From NCBI RefSeq assembly GCF_011440275.1, contig NZ_JAAOIV010000001.1, positions 372,001 through 436,000 on the forward strand: 64,000 bases of DNA, written 5' to 3'. Both the position numbers and the translations under genes were made by a program. Below the pieces are notes generated by a model. The model was given only the letters and a program-made list of their open reading frames with translations, ran no database searches and was not told the origin of the DNA. Source of the DNA: Metallococcus carri (GTDB lineage: Bacteria > Actinomycetota > Actinomycetes > Actinomycetales > Dermatophilaceae). Positions 37,700-46,644 of the stretch are shown piece after piece (within the stretch, counting starts at the first letter, position 1; each line of letters opens with the position of its first letter).

Positions 37700-38553
37700 C
37701 GGCCGGCCTGGACGACCTCGTGCAACAACTCGGCGGTCTGCCCCGGCTGCTCGACCCATGGCGAATGACCGCCACCCTCCACGACCCGCTTGCGCGCGTG
37801 GGCGGTCTTGGCGGCGAGGGCGAGGACGTTCGGCACGGGGCGGGGATCCGCGCTGCCGTGGATGAAGAAAACGGGGCAGGTCGTCGCCGCGGCCCACGCG
37901 ATCAGGTCGGCGTCGCTCGCGCGGATCTGCCGATTGGCGACCAGGTTGATCGCCAGGTCCGTAGCGGCCAGATGACGGCGGCGCTCGCGGCCGGCCACGG
38001 GATCGGCGTCGTCGGGCAGCCACTGCAGGTCACGCCATTCGACCTCCTGCTCCCAACTGCGATCAGGTATGCCGTCCAGCTGCTCCAGTCGCGCTGCCAG
38101 GTCACCAAGCCGGCGCGCTCGTTCGGCGCGGTGGGCGCTGCGCCAGTCACCGATGCCGGTGCCGTCGAGATAACCCACCGCAGCGGTGCGCTCGGGGTGC
38201 TGGGCGGCATACGCCAGGGCGATGGACGCGCCGGCTGAATGGCCAACGACGACCCAGCGGTCGTGACCCCAATGCTCGCGCAATGCTTCGAGGTCGGCGA
38301 CTGAGTGCTGCATCGACTGCTCGTCGCTCGGGTCGGACCGGCCGCATCCCCGCTGGTCATAGGTGTGCACGACGCTCCCCTCGGACAGCAGCGCAACGAG
38401 GTCCTCGAAGTCGCTCCAGAGCCCCGGCCCGCCGTGGATCATCACGAGCGGGAGCGAGTCGGCATCGTTGCGGTCGGTCCAGGTCGCCAGCCGTATGCCG
38501 GGAGCGACCTCGACATACTCCTGCGCGGGCGTGGGGGCGCGTCGTTCGGTCAC
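37696..38553 (-). CDS. Alpha/beta hydrolase, proline iminopeptidase-like
   Basis: This 285-aa protein has oxyanion region MIHGGPGLWSDF, nucleophile elbow VGHSAGAS (Ser), catalytic Asp in HGSADPRPV and His in GGGHSPW. The N-terminal HGGPG and YDQRGCGRSDP resemble prolyl aminopeptidases. The true substrate is not evident. The ATG at 38553 is preceded by a 21-bp iteron array (38591-38669). Its stop codon overlaps that of the convergent methyltransferase gene within CTAG. Confidence 0.85.
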   Translation of the reverse strand: MTERRAPTPAQEYVEVAPGIRLATWTDRNDADSLPLVMIHGGPGLWSDFEDLVALLSEGSVVHTYDQRGCGRSDPSDEQSMQHSVADLEALREHWGHDRWVVVGHSAGASIALAYAAQHPERTAAVGYLDGTGIGDWRSAHRAERARRLGDLAARLEQLDGIPDRSWEQEVEWRDLQWLPDDADPVAGRERRRHLAATDLAINLVANRQIRASDADLIAWAAATTCPVFFIHGSADPRPVPNVLALAAKTAHARKRVVEGGGHSPWVEQPGQTAELLHEVVQAGR

Positions 38554-38590
38554 CGCGGCAGCCTAGGCCCCGTCATCTCGCGCGGATTAA

Positions 38591-38669
38591 GTGACGTTTC
38601 GCGGAGCATTAGTGACGCTTCGCGGAGCATTGGTGACGTTTCGCGGAGCATTAGTGACGTTTCGGGGGG
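38591..38669. repeat. 21-bp iteron array
   Basis: The unit GTGACGTTTCGCGGAGCATT plus one base repeats at 38591, 38612, 38633 and, truncated, at 38654, with exact 21-bp period and one or two substitutions. A period of two helical turns places each copy on the same DNA face. It lies 38-116 bp upstream of the hydrolase start and abuts the 3' end of the EamA gene, so it could be a stacked binding site for a regulator or a terminator-region repeat. Confidence 0.85.
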
Positions 38670-39638
38670 TTAGACCGGCTCGTGGACGATCGGTTCTTCC
38701 AGGCGGGGTTCGCCGAGCTTGACCACGACGACGCCGGCGAGGATCAGCGCGCCGCCCACCAGCTGCCACAGACCGGGCAACTCGTGAAGGAGGATCGCGG
38801 CGAACATCAGCGAGAACACCACCTCGAGCAGCGCAACGAAGGACGCCAGTCGCGACCCCAGCCGGCGGCTCGCGGCGATGCCGGTGACATAGGCGATGGC
38901 CGCGGTGATCACGCCGAGCGCGAGCAGGGGCAACCACCAAGGGAAGGAGCCCACGGCATACCGCACCGAGGTGGTCGACCCGCGCAACGGCACGATGCCG
39001 ACCAGGCCGGCCGCACCGAGCACGATCGCGCCGACGACCAGTCCCCCGCCGGCCAGCACGATCGGCGGCAGCTGTGAGTCGCGCGCGGACAGCACGAAAT
39101 ACACCGCCGCGCCGACCATCGCGAACAGCGCCCAGGCCATCCCGATCACGCTCAGGCTCGCTCCGGACAGCAGGTCCAGCACGAGCACCAGGCCGAGTGC
39201 GGCGACACCTGCACCGAGCACCGTGGCCCGCGCCGGACGCTCACCGTGCCGCAGCCAGAGCCACAGCACGACGGCCACCGGCGAGGTGTATTCGACGAGC
39301 AGCGCCACCGCGACCGGCATGTGCTGCACCGCGGAGAAGTAGGCGAGCTGGCAGCCGGCCACCGCAACCGCCCCATAGGCCAGCAGCACGCCTGCCTCCC
39401 GCCGCAGCAGTCCCCAGCGGCCGCGCAGGCTGATCAGGGCTGCCGGCAGCACGACGATCGCCGCGACGGTGATGCGCACCAGCACCGCGGCGGCAGGGCT
39501 CCAGCCCGCGTCGAGCAGGCCGCGGCCGATGCTGCCCGACATGCCGAAGGACGCCGCCGACGCGAGCGCGAAACCGAGCCCGGTGGCCGTCGCCGAGCGC
39601 GCGGGCGTCATCACCTCGTCATGTGTCATCACTGCCAT
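38670..39638 (-). CDS. EamA/RhaT-family transporter
   Basis: This 322-aa protein has about ten hydrophobic helices in two EamA repeats (for example LASAASFGMSGSIGRGLLDAG and the second-half LLALGVITAAIAYVTGIAA, followed by LEVVFSLMFAAILLHE). The family exports amino acids, nucleosides or other metabolites; the substrate is unknown. Three in-frame ATGs (39638, 39629, 39611) compete and none has a strong ribosome site; I use the longest. It is divergent from a CGNR regulator across a 39-bp gap with a palindrome. Confidence 0.85.
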   Translation of the reverse strand: MAVMTHDEVMTPARSATATGLGFALASAASFGMSGSIGRGLLDAGWSPAAAVLVRITVAAIVVLPAALISLRGRWGLLRREAGVLLAYGAVAVAGCQLAYFSAVQHMPVAVALLVEYTSPVAVVLWLWLRHGERPARATVLGAGVAALGLVLVLDLLSGASLSVIGMAWALFAMVGAAVYFVLSARDSQLPPIVLAGGGLVVGAIVLGAAGLVGIVPLRGSTTSVRYAVGSFPWWLPLLALGVITAAIAYVTGIAASRRLGSRLASFVALLEVVFSLMFAAILLHELPGLWQLVGGALILAGVVVVKLGEPRLEEPIVHEPV

Positions 39639-39645
39639 GACTCAT

Positions 39646-39671
39646 GACACTAGGAGTGTCTCCGGTAAGCT
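39646..39671 (+). promoter_or_regulatory. Operator and -10 between EamA and CGNR genes
   Basis: Inverted repeat GACACT-AGG-AGTGTC (39646-39660) lies between the two start codons. A -10-like TAAGCT (39666-39671) ends 6 nt before the CGNR ATG, so that gene may be leaderless and self-regulated through the palindrome, together with the exporter. Confidence 0.5.
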
Positions 39672-39677
39672 GTCAAC

Positions 39678-40223
39678 ATGACCTTTGCCCATGACACCGC
39701 CGATGCTCTGCGGGCCGCGGTGCGCCTGGTCAACTCCGGCGAGGAGCCCGACACCTTGCTCACGCTCGCCGACCTGGAGGAATTCTTCGACGACGAGGGC
39801 TACACCGGCCGGCGCCCCGACGAGACCGACCTGCGCGCCGTCCGGCGGCTGCGCCCGACCCTGCGGCGGTTGCTGACGAGCGACCGGGACGCCGCGGTGG
39901 AGATCGTCAACGACTTGCTGCAGCGCGCCAAGGCACTCCCCCGGCTGGTCCGGCACGGCGATGTCGACTGGCATATCCACGCCATCGACGATCAGGCACC
40001 GCTCGCCGACCGGGTCACGGTGGAGACCGCGATGGCGATGATCGACGTCATCCGCGCCGACGAGATGTCCCGCCTGGCGATCTGCGCCGCCGACGACTGC
40101 GAGGGCATCGTGCTCGACCTCACCCGCAACCGCTCCAAGGTGTTCTGCAGCACGACCTGCGGCAACGGCGCAGCGGTCGCGGCATACCGCGCTCGTCAGG
40201 CCGCGGCCGGCGCGACCCGCTGA
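39678..40223 (+). CDS. CGNR-type zinc-finger transcription regulator (CGNG variant)
   Basis: This 181-aa protein has an ABATE-like stress-sensing N-terminal domain and a C-terminal zinc-finger HTH: CAADDCEGIVLDLTRNRSKVFCSTTCGNG, then AAVAAYRARQ. Four cysteines bind zinc. The name-giving CGNR reads CGNG here, with Gly in place of Arg. These regulators commonly sit next to and control an exporter, as here with the divergent EamA gene. The start is ATG, probably leaderless. Confidence 0.88.
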   Translation: MTFAHDTADALRAAVRLVNSGEEPDTLLTLADLEEFFDDEGYTGRRPDETDLRAVRRLRPTLRRLLTSDRDAAVEIVNDLLQRAKALPRLVRHGDVDWHIHAIDDQAPLADRVTVETAMAMIDVIRADEMSRLAICAADDCEGIVLDLTRNRSKVFCSTTCGNGAAVAAYRARQAAAGATR

Positions 40224-40232
40224 GCGACCGGG

Positions 40233-41480
40233 TCAGCCGATGACCGCGACATCAGTGAGCCCGAGCCAGTCGGCCATCTGCCGCAACTGACGCTGCAGCG
40301 CACCGACCGCATCGGCCGGCACGTTCGGCTCCCAGGTGACGCGACCGCGCAGCATGCTGCTCGCCCGGTCCGCCTTCAGATCACACCGGGCGACGAGCGC
40401 ATCGCCATACAGGAACGGCAGCACGTAATAGCCGTGAACCCGTTGCGGCGCAGGCACATAGATCTCCAGCCGGTAATGGAAGTCCCACAGCGCGTGGGTG
40501 CGTTCGCGCTGCCAGATCAGCGAGTCGAACGGGCTGAGCAGGGCTTCCGCGTGCACCGTGCGCGGTCGCGCCGCCTCATGCCAGAGGTATGCCGCCCGCT
40601 TCCAGCCGCGGACCGTCACGCGGCGAAGCTCGCCCGTCGTGAGCAGGGCGTGCAACGCGGGCTCGAACAACGCGGGGCGCAGCCGGAAGTAGTCGCGCAG
40701 GCATTGCGCGGTGCCGATGCCGACCGCCCGCGCGGAGATGCGCACCAGCTCTTCGATGGCCCGGTCGTGGGGCGGTCGCTGATCGACTGCGGCATGGGGA
40801 CGCACGCTGGGCGGCATGACGGATTCGACTGAGGCATAACGCCTTTCGAACTGACTGGTGCGTCCGGCGCTGGTGATCTCGCCGGCCCAGAAGAGGTGTT
40901 CGAGGGCGTTCTTGACCAGGCTCCAGTTCCACCCCCAGTGGTCCCGCTCGCGGGGCAGGTCGTGCTCGAGTCGCGTCTCGACCTGCCGAGAGGTGAGCGG
41001 ACCGTGCTGCACCACCTCGGCTCGCACGGCGGCCACCAGCTCGGGGTGGTCGCGCGCCACGCGCTGCATGCCGCCCCAGGACTCGTCTCGTGCGCGTTGC
41101 ATGCGGAAGTCGAGCAGCGGCCAGGTCGCCGGTGGCACCAGGCTCGCCTCGTGCGCCCAGTACTCCACCAGTCGTCGCGGCGCGCGGTCGCGGGCGCGGT
41201 CGAGCAGCGCCACGTCATACGGCCCGAGACGGGAGAAGAACGGCAGGTACTGACTGCGGGTGAGCACATTGACCGAGTCGATCTGCACGATGCTCACCCG
41301 GTCGATCACCCGCTGGATGTGCCGCGTGGTCGCAGTGAAGGGCTCGGGCTTGGGATCGCGAAAACCCTGTGCTGCCAACGCAATTCGCCGCGCGAGCGGA
41401 AGGCCGATGGTCTCAGTGGAAGGCGGTGGGGCGAGCCTGCGCTCGCCGCCACCGCCCTCCGACGGTTGTGGATCGCTCAC
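40233..41480 (-). CDS. YcaQ/AlkX-type winged-helix DNA glycosylase
   Basis: This 415-aa HTH_42 protein is built of tandem winged helices. The catalytic QxD motif is present in VSIVQIDSVNVLTRSQYL. Characterised relatives remove bulky alkylated bases and unhook interstrand crosslinks; some guard against self-made genotoxins. The GTG start overlaps the hpf stop (GTGA), so it is translated with hpf. Seeing a DNA-repair glycosylase coupled to ribosome hibernation suggests a shared stress response, which is inference. Confidence 0.87.
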   Translation of the reverse strand: MSDPQPSEGGGGERRLAPPPSTETIGLPLARRIALAAQGFRDPKPEPFTATTRHIQRVIDRVSIVQIDSVNVLTRSQYLPFFSRLGPYDVALLDRARDRAPRRLVEYWAHEASLVPPATWPLLDFRMQRARDESWGGMQRVARDHPELVAAVRAEVVQHGPLTSRQVETRLEHDLPRERDHWGWNWSLVKNALEHLFWAGEITSAGRTSQFERRYASVESVMPPSVRPHAAVDQRPPHDRAIEELVRISARAVGIGTAQCLRDYFRLRPALFEPALHALLTTGELRRVTVRGWKRAAYLWHEAARPRTVHAEALLSPFDSLIWQRERTHALWDFHYRLEIYVPAPQRVHGYYVLPFLYGDALVARCDLKADRASSMLRGRVTWEPNVPADAVGALQRQLRQMADWLGLTDVAVIG

Positions 41481-42139
41481 GCCGAGGCGGTCGCCTCATG
41501 GGTGGCAGGCTGCGCGTCGACCTGCAGGTGGATCACACCGTAGGACCAGCCGCGGCGCCGATAGACGACGCTCGGGCGGTCGGTGTCGGCGTCGTGGAAG
41601 AGGTAGAAGTCGTGGCCGACCAGCTCCATCGCGTTGAGCGCCTGGTCGACGGTCATCGGGACGCTGGCGTGCACCTTCTCGCGCAACTCGACCGGGCAGT
41701 CCTCGTCGCCGCCGATCTTGGCGATGGACGGTGGGACCTCCTGCTGCTGGCCGTCCTCGGCGGACTGGTCGTCGGGCAGATCCGCCGGCAGCCCGGCGGT
41801 CGCGGCGTGGACCGAGATCGGCTGCTTGCGGCCACGGTGGACCCGGCGCTTGTCGTGCTCCCGGCGCAATCGCTCCCCGAGTCGCGTGGTGGCGAGGTCG
41901 AGGGCGGCATACTCCTCGTCGGCGGCAGCCTCGGCGCGGATGACCGAGCGCTTGGCGAAGCAGGTGATCTCGACCCGCTCCGCCTCCTTGGCCTGGCGCG
42001 GGTTGGGCTCGTGGGTGACGACGACCTCGCACCGCGTGACGCGGGGGTCGAGCTGGGACACCTTGGCGAGCTTGTCCTCGATGTGCCGACGGAATCGCTC
42101 CGGGACCGACGTGTGCCGGCCGGTGACGCTGATCTCCAT
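41477..42139 (-). CDS. hpf: Ribosome hibernation promoting factor, long form
   Basis: This 220-aa protein has an N-terminal S30AE domain (MEISVTGRHTSVPERF) that binds the 30S subunit, a Gln/Asp-rich linker, and the C-terminal dimerisation domain (PMTVDQALNAMELVGHDFYLFHDADTDRPSVVYRRR), which links two ribosomes into 100S. AAGGAG lies before ATG 42139. The 144-bp leader contains short hairpins and may be regulatory. In M. tuberculosis the equivalent gene sits directly by secA; here an accessory block intervenes. Confidence 0.94.
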   Translation of the reverse strand: MEISVTGRHTSVPERFRRHIEDKLAKVSQLDPRVTRCEVVVTHEPNPRQAKEAERVEITCFAKRSVIRAEAAADEEYAALDLATTRLGERLRREHDKRRVHRGRKQPISVHAATAGLPADLPDDQSAEDGQQQEVPPSIAKIGGDEDCPVELREKVHASVPMTVDQALNAMELVGHDFYLFHDADTDRPSVVYRRRGWSYGVIHLQVDAQPATHEATASA

Positions 42140-42283
42140 GGAATCTCCTTCTGCGGGAGGGATTTTGGCCACTGTTGGACTACGAGGTCCTCGTCCTTAC
42201 GCAACCACCTCCTTCCTGGAGGAGACTGCGACGCGTCGTGCTCCCGGCGATGGGGACGACGCGATCGCGTTCATCTGCTCACG

Positions 42284-43009
42284 CTATGCCAACGTGGCCC
42301 GCGGCGTAAACGGTTCCGAGGAGGCGCGCCGACGGGTCACCGCGACGGTCGCGGCGCTCACGCCGACGGCACCCCCGGCGAGCAGGGCGCGCCGGGACTC
42401 GACCAGCGTGGCTCCGGTGGTGACGACGTCATCCACCAGCAGCACCCAGGCCCCGGCCACCGACCGACGCAGCCCGACCGCATCCCTGAGGTTGGTGGCC
42501 CGTGACCACGCATCCAGCCCGGCCTGATCGCGCACTCCCCGGCCGAACCGCAGGGCGTCGACGATGGGGAGTTCGGGGGCCGCCGCTCGGGCCAGGTCGA
42601 GCAGTGGGTGGCGGCCGCGCTTGCGGTATGCCGCCGGTCGCGACGGGGCGGGCACGATCAGGACCGCTCCCCCGCGGACGAGATGGCCGCGCAGCGGTGG
42701 TGCGTCGAGCGCCCCGGCGAGCGCGGTGCGCAGCAGCTGGGACAGCGGCCCCAGCAGATCGGCGCGACCACCGTCCTTGTAGGCCTTGAGGGCGTGGGCG
42801 ATCGGCCCGTCATAGGACACGCTCGACCAGGTCGGCGGAAACCCGGGCGGGCACGGATCGGGCTGGACCCGCTGCGGACCGGCGACCAGCGCGTCGCGCA
42901 CGATCGCGGCACAGCGCGCGCACCAGCGGCTGCGGGTTGATTCGCAGCCACCACATTGCCGGGGCCAGACCAGGTCGGCCACCGCCGCGGCCGCCGCTCC
43001 CCAGACCAC
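42284..43009 (-). CDS. ComF family phosphoribosyltransferase-like protein
   Basis: This 241-aa protein has an N-terminal zinc site (C19, C22, C30, C33 in PRQCGGC ... WCARC) and a PRPP-binding motif VLLVDDVVTTGATLVES near the C-terminus. ComF proteins are needed for DNA uptake in competent bacteria, where they assist ssDNA entry; many non-competent actinobacteria also keep one next to lpqB. The start is GTG at 43009. No other competence gene is in the window. Confidence 0.92.
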   Translation of the reverse strand: MVWGAAAAAVADLVWPRQCGGCESTRSRWCARCAAIVRDALVAGPQRVQPDPCPPGFPPTWSSVSYDGPIAHALKAYKDGGRADLLGPLSQLLRTALAGALDAPPLRGHLVRGGAVLIVPAPSRPAAYRKRGRHPLLDLARAAAPELPIVDALRFGRGVRDQAGLDAWSRATNLRDAVGLRRSVAGAWVLLVDDVVTTGATLVESRRALLAGGAVGVSAATVAVTRRRASSEPFTPRATLA

Positions 43010-43111
43010 GAACCCACTGGATCAGGTATGCCGTCCGCCTCGCCACCCGTGCCGATCGCGCCGGTGGACAGCCGCCGGTGGCCGGTGACCCAGCCTGTGG
43101 ACAAACTGCGC

Positions 43112-44923
43112 TCAGCGGCCCGGAACGAAGGCGTCCTGATAACCGGCGAGCACCGGCCAGCTGGCACCCGCGCGGGTGAGCACCGACGGCCGGTTGGTCA
43201 CCACGACCAGGTCTTCCACGCCGACGCCGGTGCCGACGATGCCGATCCCTCCCGGCACCTGGCCGAGGCTGTAGTGGAAGCCGCTCAACGGCACGGCATA
43301 CGCCTGGGTGACCGCATTGTCCGCCGACCGCGCGAGCACGGCGATCGACTCGTCGTCGATCCAGGCCGCATCGAGCATCCCGGCGATGCCCTGGCCGAGC
43401 TCCATCGGCGTCGTGAGCGCGACCGGGTTGCCGGACCGGTCGCGGGCGATCGTGCTCACGAACAGGTGGCTGACGCCCCGGGGGTCGCGGGTGACGACGG
43501 CGACCCGTTGAGCGTCGGTCGCGACCCGCAGCGCGAGCACCTCCGAGGTCGCCAGCCAGGGCGCCGCGACCGCCTGCAACGGCGTGCGGCTGCCGGACTG
43601 GGTGGAATCCAGGGTCCACACGACCGAGCCGCGGGCGGGTGACTTCTGCGGGCCGGCGGCCGAGATCGGCAGCCCGGCGAACCACATCTCACCGAGCGCG
43701 TCCGCCGACGGACGCACGAGCTGGCGGGCGAAGCCGGAATACTCCTGCACCTTGACGCCGTCCTTCCAGCGGCCCACCGAGGTGCGGCTGCCGGAGATCG
43801 CGAACACCTGATGGCCTCCGGCGTCCGAGGCCGGCAGGTACCAGTTGACCGTGAGCTCGGCCAGGCGCGGCGTCGGCCGGTCGTTGGTCTGGCGCTGCGG
43901 GCCGCCGGTGGCCGGGTCGACCCACCGCAGGGTATTGCCGTCGCGCATGACGAGCGCGGTGCCGCTGGGCGTGCGCAGCTGATAACCGACATCGCTGGGC
44001 TGGGTGGGATTGTCGCGGGCGCCCTGCACTTCCCACGGGTTGCCGCCCGCGGTGATGCGCAGCTGCTGCACGCCGTCGACCTGGCCGATCAGGGTCGCGG
44101 TCATCGCCGCCCAGAGCGCCGCCCGGGTGGGGGCATCGGCGCGCAGCGCGGCGGTGGTGAGGTCGACGGTCGCCATACCGCGGGCGGCATCGACCGGGAC
44201 GGCGTCGACGCTGAGGGCGGTGTCGGCGGGCAGTTGCACGAAGGCCGGCCGCTGGCGGTCCTTGGGACCGCCGGCCATCCACGGCGGAGGCCCGGCGAGC
44301 ACCGCGCGGGCGAGGGCGGTCGCCAGACCGGTCTTGGGGAACCACAGCCGTTCGGGGACGACGGTGCGAGTGGTGGTCTCGGGGTAGTAGACCGCGCGCG
44401 GCAGGAAGAGCCGCTGGGTGAAGTCGACCTGGCCGATCCACGCCCCGAAGTCCTTGGGCAACTCGCTGATCCGCCATTCGCCGCCGACCCGGGCGAGGAT
44501 CACCTCGAAGGTGCGGGTGCGCGGCGTGGCGAACTCGGTGAGGTGCCCGCGCCCGTCGAGTTCGCCGGTCTGCTTGGCGACCACCCGCACCCGGCCGCCG
44601 CCGCTGGAGGTGATCGCGAAGTCCCGCTCGCCGTTGTTGAGGGCGACCGCGCGCCCAGGCACCCACAGCCGGTCGGCTCCGGGGGTGAGGAACTCGCGCG
44701 CCACGCCGTAGTCGTCGTCCGGGCTGCTGTTGGCGCGCAGGAACTGCGTGACCAGCTCGACCGGGTTCTCCCCGCCCTGGGGGCCGTAGAACTCCACCCG
44801 CGGCCCAGCACCGGTCGGCGCGGCCATGATCGGGTCGCGGGCGCTCACCCGACTGGAGCTCGGCAGGCCACCGCAACCGGCAAGCAGCAGGCACAGGACC
44901 AGCAGCCACCACCGGCGGATCAT
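43112..44923 (-). CDS. lpqB: Lipoprotein LpqB, MtrAB partner
   Basis: This 603-aa secreted lipoprotein has a signal peptide and lipobox LLLAGC near residue 20. A GerMN-like domain lies at about 50-330 and a beta-propeller-like C-terminal half follows. In actinobacteria LpqB binds the extracellular part of MtrB and modulates MtrA signalling. The ATG at 44923 overlaps the mtrB stop (ATGA); a GTG 12 bp upstream is less likely. Third gene of the mtrA-mtrB-lpqB operon. Confidence 0.94.
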   Translation of the reverse strand: MIRRWWLLVLCLLLAGCGGLPSSSRVSARDPIMAAPTGAGPRVEFYGPQGGENPVELVTQFLRANSSPDDDYGVAREFLTPGADRLWVPGRAVALNNGERDFAITSSGGGRVRVVAKQTGELDGRGHLTEFATPRTRTFEVILARVGGEWRISELPKDFGAWIGQVDFTQRLFLPRAVYYPETTTRTVVPERLWFPKTGLATALARAVLAGPPPWMAGGPKDRQRPAFVQLPADTALSVDAVPVDAARGMATVDLTTAALRADAPTRAALWAAMTATLIGQVDGVQQLRITAGGNPWEVQGARDNPTQPSDVGYQLRTPSGTALVMRDGNTLRWVDPATGGPQRQTNDRPTPRLAELTVNWYLPASDAGGHQVFAISGSRTSVGRWKDGVKVQEYSGFARQLVRPSADALGEMWFAGLPISAAGPQKSPARGSVVWTLDSTQSGSRTPLQAVAAPWLATSEVLALRVATDAQRVAVVTRDPRGVSHLFVSTIARDRSGNPVALTTPMELGQGIAGMLDAAWIDDESIAVLARSADNAVTQAYAVPLSGFHYSLGQVPGGIGIVGTGVGVEDLVVVTNRPSVLTRAGASWPVLAGYQDAFVPGR

Positions 44924-46644
44924 GGCGCCATCCACCGCTTCGGCCCCTCGCCGGTGGCGCCCGCAGCACCCAGGGTGAGGCTGTTGCCCGCGGGCATGAT
45001 GCGGCCGACCTGGGAGTCGTCGGGGGCGAGCGGCAACGGCGAGCGCTCGATCGGCACGCCCGCGCGCGACGGCAGCGTGAGCCGGAAGCAGGAGCCGGAT
45101 CCCTTTTCGCCCCAGGCCTGCAGCCAGCCGTCGTGCAGCCGCGCGTCCTCCAGGGCGATGGACAGCCCGAGGCCGGTGCCACCGGTGGTGCGGGCCCGGG
45201 CCGGGTCGGCGCGCCAGAACCGGCCGAAGACCCGCGCCTCGTCGCCGGGGTTGAGCCCGACGCCGTAGTCGCGCACGCTGACCGCGACCGCGGTCGCGTT
45301 CACCCCCACCCGTATGTCGACCGGACGCCCCTCGCCGTGGTCGATCGCGTTGGTCACCAGATTGCGCACGATGCGCTCGACCCGGCGCTGATCCATCGGG
45401 GCGACGGCCGGGCGCCGGGCACTGACCCGCAGCCGGGAACCGCTGCGCTCGGCGAGCGGCCGGGCGGTCTCGACCACGCGCTGCACCACCTCACGCAGGT
45501 CGACCGGCTCGGTCTGCACCGCGGCGGCCCCGGCGTCGAAGCGGCTGATCTCCAGCAAGTCGGTCAGCAACGCTTCGAAGCGGTCGAGCTGGGAGACCAG
45601 CAATTCCGCGGACCGGGCGACCGGTGCGGTGAAGTCGGCGCGGTGGTCGTGCAGCATGTCGGCCGCCATCCGCACTGTGGTGAGCGGGGTCCGCAACTCG
45701 TGGGACACATCGGAGGTGAACCGCTGCTGCAGCGTGGACAGGTCCTCCAGCTGGCGGATCTGCCGCTGCATGCTGTCGGCCATCGAGTTGAACGACAGCG
45801 CGAGTCGGGCCACGTCGTCCTCCCCGCGCGCCCGCATCCGCTCGTTGAGGGCGCCGGCGCTGAGCCGCTCGGCGACATGCGCGGCGGCGCGCACCGGGGT
45901 GACCACCATCCGGGTGACCAGATAGGCGAGCGCGGCCAGCACCAGCAGGATGAGCAGACCACCGAGCAGGAAGCTGCCTTGGATGATGCCGAGGGTGTGC
46001 AGCTCGTCGTCCATCGGGTAGACGAGGAATAGGTCGTAGGGCCCGGCATTGGCCATCTGGATGCGCGAGCCGATGACGACCGCGGGCACCGTGCCGCCGG
46101 CGGCGGAGCGCACGGTGAGGATCTGCACCTGCTGGTGGGTCGGGTCGCCCCGCAGTGCCTCGCGCAGGCCGTTCGGGATCAGCTCGGGAGGCGTGTCGCG
46201 GTCCGAGCTGACCTTCGCGATCGGGCGCGCGGTGTTGCCGAGGCTCTGCAGCACGATCACGCGCCGCGACCGGTCGTCGCCCGGTGAGGCGATCTGCTGG
46301 ACCATGTCGGTGGCCAACTGACGCAGCGAGCTGGGGTCGGTGTGGTCGGTGTTGTCGAACAGGCTCTGCGCTTCATACCGGCGCGCCTGAGTCTCCTGCT
46401 CGGCCGAGGCCATCTTGGAGTTGACCAGACCGTCGGCGATTCGCTGGTACATATACGAGCCGATCGACAGCACGAGGATCGTGCCGGCCAGCACCGTGAT
46501 CGTGACGACGCGCACGTGCAGCGAACGCCGCCAGAGCCGGTAGAGCCAGCGCGCCCCGGCGACCAGCAGCCGTCGAAGGGTCGCCGCCGCCCCGGCGAGC
46601 GTGCTGCGCTGGGGTGCGGTCGGCTCAGGCGGGTCCGGCTTTAT
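44920..46644 (-). CDS. mtrB: Sensor histidine kinase MtrB
   Basis: This is a kinase of about 575 aa: two transmembrane helices (VVTITVLAGTILVLSIGSYMY and FLLGGLLILLVLAALAYLV), an extracellular sensor between, HAMP, HisKA with SDVSHELRTPLTTVRM, and HATPase with NLVTNAIDHG and GTGLGLSI. It phosphorylates MtrA to control cell wall and division genes. No ATG, GTG or TTG occurs in frame between the mtrA end and codon 46515. I place the start at ATA 46642-46644 because AGGAG lies 6 nt before it. Alternatives are ATG 46728, inside mtrA, and GTG 46515. Confidence 0.88.
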   Translation of the reverse strand: MKPDPPEPTAPQRSTLAGAAATLRRLLVAGARWLYRLWRRSLHVRVVTITVLAGTILVLSIGSYMYQRIADGLVNSKMASAEQETQARRYEAQSLFDNTDHTDPSSLRQLATDMVQQIASPGDDRSRRVIVLQSLGNTARPIAKVSSDRDTPPELIPNGLREALRGDPTHQQVQILTVRSAAGGTVPAVVIGSRIQMANAGPYDLFLVYPMDDELHTLGIIQGSFLLGGLLILLVLAALAYLVTRMVVTPVRAAAHVAERLSAGALNERMRARGEDDVARLALSFNSMADSMQRQIRQLEDLSTLQQRFTSDVSHELRTPLTTVRMAADMLHDHRADFTAPVARSAELLVSQLDRFEALLTDLLEISRFDAGAAAVQTEPVDLREVVQRVVETARPLAERSGSRLRVSARRPAVAPMDQRRVERIVRNLVTNAIDHGEGRPVDIRVGVNATAVAVSVRDYGVGLNPGDEARVFGRFWRADPARARTTGGTGLGLSIALEDARLHDGWLQAWGEKGSGSCFRLTLPSRAGVPIERSPLPLAPDDSQVGRIMPAGNSLTLGAAGATGEGPKRWMAP

